Source: JAJAZB01 sp964244295 (lineage in GTDB: Bacteria > Bacteroidota > Bacteroidia > Cytophagales > Spirosomataceae). From it: DNA of 64,000 nucleotides. Where the stretch lies: assembly GCA_964244295.1 (NCBI GenBank), contig CAXTIG010000027.1:27287-91286 (forward strand), read 5' to 3'. Under the pieces are notes generated by a model. The model was not told where the DNA came from. It was given only the letters and a program-made list of their open reading frames with translations, and searched no databases. Shown piece by piece: positions 60,498 to 64,000 of the stretch (positions are counted from its first letter, which is position 1; the number at the start of each line of letters is the position of its first letter). A program made the translations under genes and the position numbers.

Positions 60498-61973
60498 ATG
60501 ACCCTCAACTCCGAAAAAGTCCGCTTAATTTTTGGCCTGAAATTGAAGCACCTGCGGCAGGAGAAAGGCGTTTCGCTGAGCGAACTGGCCGCGCAGTCGG
60601 GATTGTCGGTGTCGTACCTGAATGAAATCGAGAAGGGGAAAAAGTACCCGAAGGCCGAGAAAATCGTGGCGTTGGCGGCGGCGCTCGGCGTGGACTACGA
60701 CGCGCTGGTGTCGATGAAACTGAGCAAAAAACTCGAACCCATCGCCGAGTTGCTCCGCTCGAACATCCTCAGCGAATTGCCCCTCGAAATGCTCGGCCTC
60801 GACGCGGCCAGTTTGCTCAGCCTGCTCTCGGACGCCCCGGCGCAAATCGCGGCCTTCATCAGCACGCTCATCGAAATCAGCCGGAATTACGGACTGCGGG
60901 TCGAGTCGTTTTATTTTTCGGTGCTGCGCTCCTTTCAGGAAATGCACGACAACCACTTCCCCGACCTCGAAGCCGAGGCCGAGCGGTTCCTTGCCACCCA
61001 ATCTGGCGGGCGACTCGACGGTGTTTTTCTTGAAAACCAGTTGAAAACGGCCTACGGCTACCGGTTCGAGGCGTTTAGCGACGCTTCCCACCCCGACCTG
61101 GCGGGTCTGCGCTCCGTGCTTTTTCCCGGTGCCGCCCCGACCTTGCTGCTCAACGAGCAACTCGGCCCTGAACAACGCACGTTTACGCTGGCCCGTGAGG
61201 TCGGGTACGAATGGCTGGGGCTTAAAATTCGCTCACTCGAATCGTCGGTGGTGGAGGCCGAATCGTTCGCGCAGGTGCTCAACAACTTCCGGGCATCGTA
61301 CTTCGCCCGCGCGATTCTAATGCCGAGAAAAGTGGTTACGGCGCGATTGAAGGCATTTTTTGCGCTGAAACGCTGGGATGAAACCATGCTTCCGGGCTTG
61401 CTGACCGAGTTTCAGGTCACGCCCGAACTGCTGTTGCTGCGGGTGAGCAGTTTGCTGAGCAGCGAGTTTGGGTTGAACCAGCAATTTTTCCTGCGCTTCG
61501 ACCACGTGGCGGGGCAATCGCGGTTTGAGTTGGCGAAAGAAATGCACCTGGCCCGGCTCCACAACCCGCACGGCACCAGCAACGAGCACTACTGCCGCCG
61601 CTGGGTCTCGCTGACCATGCTCCAGGAACTCGCTGATTTACAAGCCAAAAATCAGTGGAACGGCCAGCCGCTCTGCCGGGGGCAGGTATCGGAATACCAC
61701 GGAACCAACGACCGCTACCTGGCGCTGGCCCTGGCGAAACCCTCGCCGCCCAAGCCGGGCCTGAACAGCAGCGTCACGCTGGGTCTGGCCGTGGACGACA
61801 CGCTCCGCAAAACCATCAAATTCCTCGACGACCCGGCCCTCGGCCTGCGCATCGTCAACGAAACCTGCGAGCGCTGCCCCCTCCCCGACTGCCAGGAGCG
61901 CGTGGCTCCGCCGACGGAATTTTTGAAGCTGGAGCGAAAAGCGCGGTTGAAGGGGGCGATGCGGACTGTCTGA
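60498..61973 (+). CDS. XRE-family regulator with ImmA/IrrE-like and ScfR-type C-terminal domain
   Basis: A 491-aa regulator: HTH domain at residues 8-62 (LKHLRQEKGVSLSELAAQSGLSVSYLNEIEKGKKYP); a middle helical region; an M78-like region (about 200-260, with TLAREVGYEWLGL where active peptidases have HExxH, so catalysis is unlikely); and a C-terminal block with cysteines (NETCERCPLPDCQERVAPP) typical of the short-chain-fatty-acyl regulator group (ScfR/RamB/PrpC-like). Such proteins sense acyl-CoA or related metabolites and control glyoxylate, propionate or gluconeogenic genes. It diverges from pckA, sharing an operator palindrome. Its last residues RTV and stop are contributed by a long inverted repeat. 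Confidence 0.92.
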   Translation: MTLNSEKVRLIFGLKLKHLRQEKGVSLSELAAQSGLSVSYLNEIEKGKKYPKAEKIVALAAALGVDYDALVSMKLSKKLEPIAELLRSNILSELPLEMLGLDAASLLSLLSDAPAQIAAFISTLIEISRNYGLRVESFYFSVLRSFQEMHDNHFPDLEAEAERFLATQSGGRLDGVFLENQLKTAYGYRFEAFSDASHPDLAGLRSVLFPGAAPTLLLNEQLGPEQRTFTLAREVGYEWLGLKIRSLESSVVEAESFAQVLNNFRASYFARAILMPRKVVTARLKAFFALKRWDETMLPGLLTEFQVTPELLLLRVSSLLSSEFGLNQQFFLRFDHVAGQSRFELAKEMHLARLHNPHGTSNEHYCRRWVSLTMLQELADLQAKNQWNGQPLCRGQVSEYHGTNDRYLALALAKPSPPKPGLNSSVTLGLAVDDTLRKTIKFLDDPALGLRIVNETCERCPLPDCQERVAPPTEFLKLERKARLKGAMRTV

Positions 61974-62088
61974 ACCGCGATTGGCCTGGATTTTAGGATT
62001 TTCAGGATGATAAAATCCAGAAATCAAAAATCAGGAACAACTATCCTGAAAATCCTAAAATCCAGGCCAATCGCGGTTCAGACAGTCC
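61963..62088. repeat. Long perfect inverted repeat spanning two convergent gene ends
   Basis: Arms of 46 nt (61963-62008 and 62043-62088) are perfectly complementary, with a 34-nt AT-rich loop. The arms enter both convergent genes: each ends ...R-T-V-stop encoded by GACTGTCTGA of its own arm. It may also work as a bidirectional terminator-like structure. Confidence 0.95.
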
Positions 62089-63118
62089 TCACCCGAATCG
62101 TAAACGCCTCCGCCGGATTGGTCACGGTCAGTTGTCGCCATTCAGCGGCGGTGAAACCACGCTTTTTTAGTTCAGGAAGAAATTTCTGGAAAAGCGTTGT
62201 GAAGGGCCGGAACGCCCCGCCGTTTGGTTCGCCCGGACGGTACCAGCCCGCGTCGTGGGAGAGCAACGTGCGGTGGAGCAAGCCTTCCGTTTTCAGCAAG
62301 TCCACCACTTCGGCGTAAGTGTTCAGGTTGTCGTCGGCGAGGCCGTCGAGGCTGACCCAGCAGCCCCGCCGGGCAAGTTCGAGGTAGGGATTCAGGTTTT
62401 TGGCGCTCAGCGCCTGGGCCTGGGCGTGTACCCAGATGAAGGCTTCGGGCCGCACGCCTTCCCGTTCGAGCACGTCGAGTTGCTCGCGGGCCGGGGCCGC
62501 GAGGCCGGTGTGGGAGGCGATGGTCAGGCCCGTTACGCGGTGCGCCAGCGCCGCCGCCCGCACGATTTTCCGGTCGATTTCCTCCAACGTGCCCTTCGGG
62601 GCATTCACGCTGATTTTCATGAAACCAGGCCGGATTCCCGTGCCGTCGATGCCCTCGCGGGCCTCCCGAATCCATCGGGCGGCGAGTTGTTCGGCGCTTT
62701 CGCTGAAGGCGTGGGCGGGCAGAAATTTGTTGCCCGCCGCCGCGTAGTAGCCGGTGTTGGTGAGCAGGTGCAGGCCGCTTTTTTCGGCTAATTTTCGCAG
62801 CAACACCGGGTCACGACCGAGGTAGGCCGGAGTGCATTCCACCAGCGATTGACAGCCCAGCGCCTTGATTTCCAGCAAAAACGGCAGCACCCGTGCGATG
62901 ACTTCGTCGTGCTGCCAGCGCTCGGGGCTGATTTTGTCGGCTCCGATGAAATCGACGAGGATGTGTTCGTGGGTGAGGGCGGTGCCGAATTGGGTGGGAT
63001 GGATGGGGCCACGCACGGTTTGGATTACGCTTGGTGCCGCCCTGTTAGCTATTAGATGAAGTATCCCACTTCCGGCCAGCAAGCCTGAGGCGGTGCGGAG
63101 GAAGGTGCGGCGATGCAT
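62078..63118 (-). CDS. Phosphotriesterase-family amidohydrolase, Tat-exported
   Basis: A 346-aa TIM-barrel protein of the phosphotriesterase (PTE)/lactonase family. The N-terminus MHRRTFLRTASGLLAGSG is a twin-arginine signal, so it is probably exported folded. Metal-site residues are in place: HEH of THEHILVD (about residues 50-52), the bridging Lys of GFMKISVN (about 166), His of IASHTGL (about 198), His of WVHAQ (about 228) and Asp of LSHDAGW (about 281). Native substrates of the family are lactones and phospho- or carbohydrate esters, so the function is open. The C-terminus RTV-stop derives from the repeat shared with the XRE gene. Confidence 0.9.
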   Translation of the reverse strand: MHRRTFLRTASGLLAGSGILHLIANRAAPSVIQTVRGPIHPTQFGTALTHEHILVDFIGADKISPERWQHDEVIARVLPFLLEIKALGCQSLVECTPAYLGRDPVLLRKLAEKSGLHLLTNTGYYAAAGNKFLPAHAFSESAEQLAARWIREAREGIDGTGIRPGFMKISVNAPKGTLEEIDRKIVRAAALAHRVTGLTIASHTGLAAPAREQLDVLEREGVRPEAFIWVHAQAQALSAKNLNPYLELARRGCWVSLDGLADDNLNTYAEVVDLLKTEGLLHRTLLSHDAGWYRPGEPNGGAFRPFTTLFQKFLPELKKRGFTAAEWRQLTVTNPAEAFTIRVRTV

Positions 63119-63159
63119 GGGAAAGGTTTTGGTGAATCCACAAAATATATTTAAAGCAG

Positions 63160-63232
63160 TAGAGGTTATCAGAAAAGTTTGCTACGCTCTTTCGCGCACG
63201 TGTGTCTACAAATTCTCGACTGATAACCTCTA
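63160..63232. repeat. 13-bp inverted repeat at an AT-rich boundary
   Basis: TAGAGGTTATCAG (63160-63172) and its exact complement (63220-63232) flank 47 nt. The repeat lies at the point where base composition switches to AT-rich toward the pentapeptide gene, so it could mark an insertion end. Confidence 0.6.
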
Positions 63233-63252
63233 GTTAAGCCAAAGGTGAAAAT

Positions 63253-63981
63253 TTATTTTTTTCCGTATTTTCTAAATGCAGCAATAAATTGATAGATAAA
63301 AAATCCTGAAAATATTTTACTTACGTAGTCTATCATCAATGACCAAGCACTGAACTCCTCCTTCGTTACTAAAAAATCATTTCGATGTGTAATATCAATG
63401 AACGGGAAGTAATAGCCAAATAATTTGAAATCAATTTCGTTTGAATTTAATAGTCTACCTAAGCTAAATAAGTATAAAAGATAAAACACAACTGAAAAGG
63501 CAAGGAAAAAGCAAAGTGGTCTCATAATTGAGAGACCATGATTATTTGACACACTACTTACCCACAAAATAAACTTATCCGATTTTAAAACCTGCTTTAC
63601 TTTTCTCAAAGCATCATTTGAAATGGCCTGAAGTTTTTGTGCCTCATAAAAATTTCCCGTTGATTCCAAAATTAATTTTAATTGCAAAAAAGTCTCATAC
63701 TGGTCTTTATAATAGTTGTCAGATATTGTACCAGAATAATGAACATTTTCTAGAGATTTAAATATTTCAAAACTTGCGGTATCTGATGGAAAATTACATG
63801 ATGTAAAAGTGGCTTTGCTGAATTTAGTCCTGTAAAATGAAACAATGTTATATCTACTAAAGTCAACATTATCAAATGACGTTTTTTCTAAATTTGATTT
63901 ATGAATTTCAAGTTTATTTTCAGTGTGCTGTAAATTTAGGGGGCTAATATTAGACTTGTCTTTTAACTGTAAATCAACATT
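63253..63981 (-). CDS. Pentapeptide-repeat membrane protein, AT-rich, start unclear
   Basis: The last visible gene. Read on the minus strand from about 63981, the N-terminal part (first 75 codons or so) shows pentapeptide-repeat spacing (SNLEKTSFDNVDFSRYNIV then SFYRTKFSKATFTSCNF, a bulky residue every fifth position), then a linker helix (QLKLILESTGNFYEAQKL) and two membrane helices (LCFFLAFSVVFYLLYLFSLG and WSLMIDYVSKIFSGFFIYQF). No ATG/GTG/TTG opens this long frame and a stop lies at 63982-63984; the only in-frame TTG is at 63687, which would omit the pentapeptide part. A frameshift or truncation near the window edge is therefore likely. The base composition is far more AT-rich than elsewhere, suggesting transfer. 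Confidence 0.6.
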   Translation of the reverse strand, partial: NVDLQLKDKSNISPLNLQHTENKLEIHKSNLEKTSFDNVDFSRYNIVSFYRTKFSKATFTSCNFPSDTASFEIFKSLENVHYSGTISDNYYKDQYETFLQLKLILESTGNFYEAQKLQAISNDALRKVKQVLKSDKFILWVSSVSNNHGLSIMRPLCFFLAFSVVFYLLYLFSLGRLLNSNEIDFKLFGYYFPFIDITHRNDFLVTKEEFSAWSLMIDYVSKIFSGFFIYQFIAAFRKYGKK

Positions 63982-64000
63982 TTACAACCTCTGATTTTGC

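Noticed and set aside
5035..62088. Palindromic repeats as insertion sequences
   Set aside because: No transposase, no target duplication and no coding capacity were seen in any copy; they are REP-like elements or inverted repeats, and a mobilising enzyme, if any, is outside the window.
1..64000. CRISPR arrays, tRNA and rRNA genes, prophage
   Set aside because: No evenly spaced direct repeats, cloverleaf with a GGTTCGAATCC-type arm, ribosomal RNA blocks, integrase or phage structural genes were recognised on reading both strands.

Overview
The window looks like chromosomal DNA of a GC-rich Bacteroidota, most likely a Cytophagales (Spirosoma/Larkinella-like) bacterium. The evidence is: two SusC/SusD outer-membrane uptake pairs, one driven by an ECF sigma / FecR anti-sigma / STN-receptor relay; a type IX secretion sorting domain on a large secreted protein; LytTR response regulators; VCBS/ASPIC lipoproteins; and promoters of the Bacteroidota type (TTG, about 20 nt, TAnnTTTG). 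No rRNA, tRNA, CRISPR array, transposase or prophage was recognised. Taxon and base composition are judged by eye and were not computed.

Layout. (1) 1-11036: a tightly packed plus-strand run with several ATGA overlaps: a clan GH-A glycosidase (cut by the window start), a GH115-like alpha-glucuronidase, a sodium:solute symporter, an SDR, an RraA-like aldolase, a heparinase II/III-like lyase without signal peptide, a SASA-type carbohydrate esterase, a VOC protein and a zinc-type dehydrogenase. Together they suggest breakdown and catabolism of a uronic-acid polysaccharide. (2) 11243-14521, minus strand: a VCBS protein, a DUF1080 protein and nspC. (3) 14826-23554, plus strand: ECF sigma, FecR, SusC with STN domain, SusD and a BNR-4 propeller protein, probably the surface half of the same polysaccharide system. 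(4) 23611-33172: a T9SS-sorted sugar-dehydrogenase-like protein, an orphan LytTR regulator, pyrG, a DUF3298 protein and two small lipoproteins. (5) 33449-44426: a TPR histidine kinase/LytTR pair, a 1114-aa VCBS/ASPIC lipoprotein and a second SusCD pair. (6) 44820-54731: yidC, an unusual substrate-binding protein, hemL, a membrane protein, a glycosyltransferase, a hydrolase, a secreted orphan and a membrane AraC regulator. (7) 54849-63981: a carboxy(nor)spermidine dehydrogenase (partner of nspC), an antitoxin/PIN-toxin pair, fbp and pckA (gluconeogenesis) with a divergent XRE/ScfR-type regulator, a phosphotriesterase-family protein and, at the edge, an AT-rich pentapeptide-repeat membrane protein.

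The most unusual structure is not a gene. The intergenic spaces carry at least five families of long palindromes. In several copies the inverted arms run symmetrically past the family core into sequence private to that copy. One 46-bp perfect inverted repeat provides the last residues and stop codons of two convergent genes. Two further genes carry short repeat-like insertions in frame. Between pckA and the XRE regulator lies a perfect 20-bp palindrome placed as an operator for both divergent promoters.
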